Assembly: GCF_024505185.1 (NCBI RefSeq)
Contig: NZ_JANIBJ010000018.1
Coordinates: 1-64,000, forward strand
Length of the DNA stretch: 64,000 bases
Direction: 5' to 3'
Source of the DNA: Methylomonas subterranea
Lineage (GTDB): Bacteria > Pseudomonadota > Gammaproteobacteria > Methylococcales > Methylomonadaceae
The position numbers and the translations under genes are program-made. The notes under the pieces are model-generated. The model saw only the letters and a list, made by a program, of their open reading frames with translations, was not told the origin of the DNA and searched no databases. Positions 63,723 through 64,000 of this stretch are shown here, piece by piece (position 1 is the stretch's first letter; each line of letters begins with the position of its first letter).

Positions 63723-64000
63723 GTGAAATTACCCAAGCCCAAGCCAAGCCTTTCCAGCCGCCTGCCGTGGCTGCTTGGCGCCCTCAGTCTGGCCCCCGGC
63801 GCGTGGGCGCAACCGGTTTCGCTCGAGGACGAGGAAAGAGCGCTGTCGCAAATATACGGCGGCGAGGAAATGGTCAGCCTCGCCAGCGGTTACAAACAAC
63901 CGATCTCCAAGGCTCCGTCCATCGCCACCGTGATTACCGCCGAAGATATCAAGGCCATCGGCGCCACCGACATCGACGAAGTGCTGGAAACCGTGCCGGG
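63723..64000 (+). CDS. TonB-dependent receptor (N-terminal part, runs off the window)
   Basis: Only the first 92 codons are present. The GTG at 63723 starts VKLPKPKPSLSSRLPWLL, a signal peptide that ends GAWA before QPVSLEDEE. The plug domain begins with APSIATVITAEDIKAIGATD followed by EVLETVPG, the usual plug start. It lies 73 bases after the second citrate-synthase-like gene on the same strand, so it may take up or recycle a product of the operon. The substrate and the rest of the protein are not visible. Confidence 0.88.
   Translation, partial: MKLPKPKPSLSSRLPWLLGALSLAPGAWAQPVSLEDEERALSQIYGGEEMVSLASGYKQPISKAPSIATVITAEDIKAIGATDIDEVLETVP

Overview
This 64-kb window is chromosomal DNA of a moderately GC-rich gammaproteobacterium. 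The strongest evidence is gene order: trpF-trpB-trpA-accD-folC-dedD-cvpA-purF-metZ, nrdR-ribD-ribE-ribB-ribH-nusB-thiL-pgpA, and smpB divergent from ratA-rnfH are all typical of that class. Protein style and the set of small conserved genes suggest a methanotroph-like lineage (Methylococcales), but no methane or methanol oxidation gene is present, so that placement is inference. No rRNA, tRNA or CRISPR array was seen.

Region 1 (1-15.5 kb) is mostly housekeeping: truncated globin, serS, orn, a Ste24-type protease, rsgA, a HIT protein, purD, a five-PAS diguanylate cyclase facing an orphan NarX-type histidine kinase, galU, a TolC-family protein and some small exported proteins. Region 2 (15.5-21.6 kb) is a minus-strand riboflavin/nusB/thiamine operon. 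Its ribB-ribA fusion has lost zinc ligands of the GTP cyclohydrolase II half (a RibBX-type protein), and an 83-residue exported protein sits inside the operon. Region 3 (21.6-42.4 kb) holds a giant MscK-like channel, a long trp/acc/fol/pur/met operon that runs into two cyclic-di-GMP genes (EAL and tandem PilZ), apbE, smpB, a sodium symporter, and ratA-rnfH.

Region 4 (42.4-46.1 kb) is a mobile, mosaic island. It contains two AT-richer integron-type gene cassettes, one complete attC site, one half attC, a fossil 3' end of a group II intron, and four copies of a two-hairpin REP/BIME-like element around a REP-associated tyrosine transposase (RAYT). It also has a small array of 12-bp palindromes at its left end. 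There is no integrase, so the cassettes look like an orphan cluster.

Region 5 (46.1-59.1 kb) returns to core and signalling genes: gpmI, a lone cyclic-nucleotide-binding domain, a GNAT/nitrilase pair, a HicA-type toxin whose antitoxin gene is frameshifted, a CHASE-PAS-GGDEF protein, an ABC-2 exporter, ppx with an unknown membrane-anchored partner, and an ArsM-type methyltransferase.

Region 6 (59.4-64 kb) is the best candidate for an undescribed system. It is a tight four-gene operon made of an acetolactate-synthase-like ThDP enzyme with an unusual insertion, a short-chain dehydrogenase, and two tandem citrate-synthase/citryl-CoA-lyase-like proteins that both appear to have lost the catalytic His and Asp residues. 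A TonB-dependent receptor runs off the right edge just downstream. The arrangement suggests a small-molecule pathway with its own outer-membrane uptake, but the product cannot be read from the sequence.
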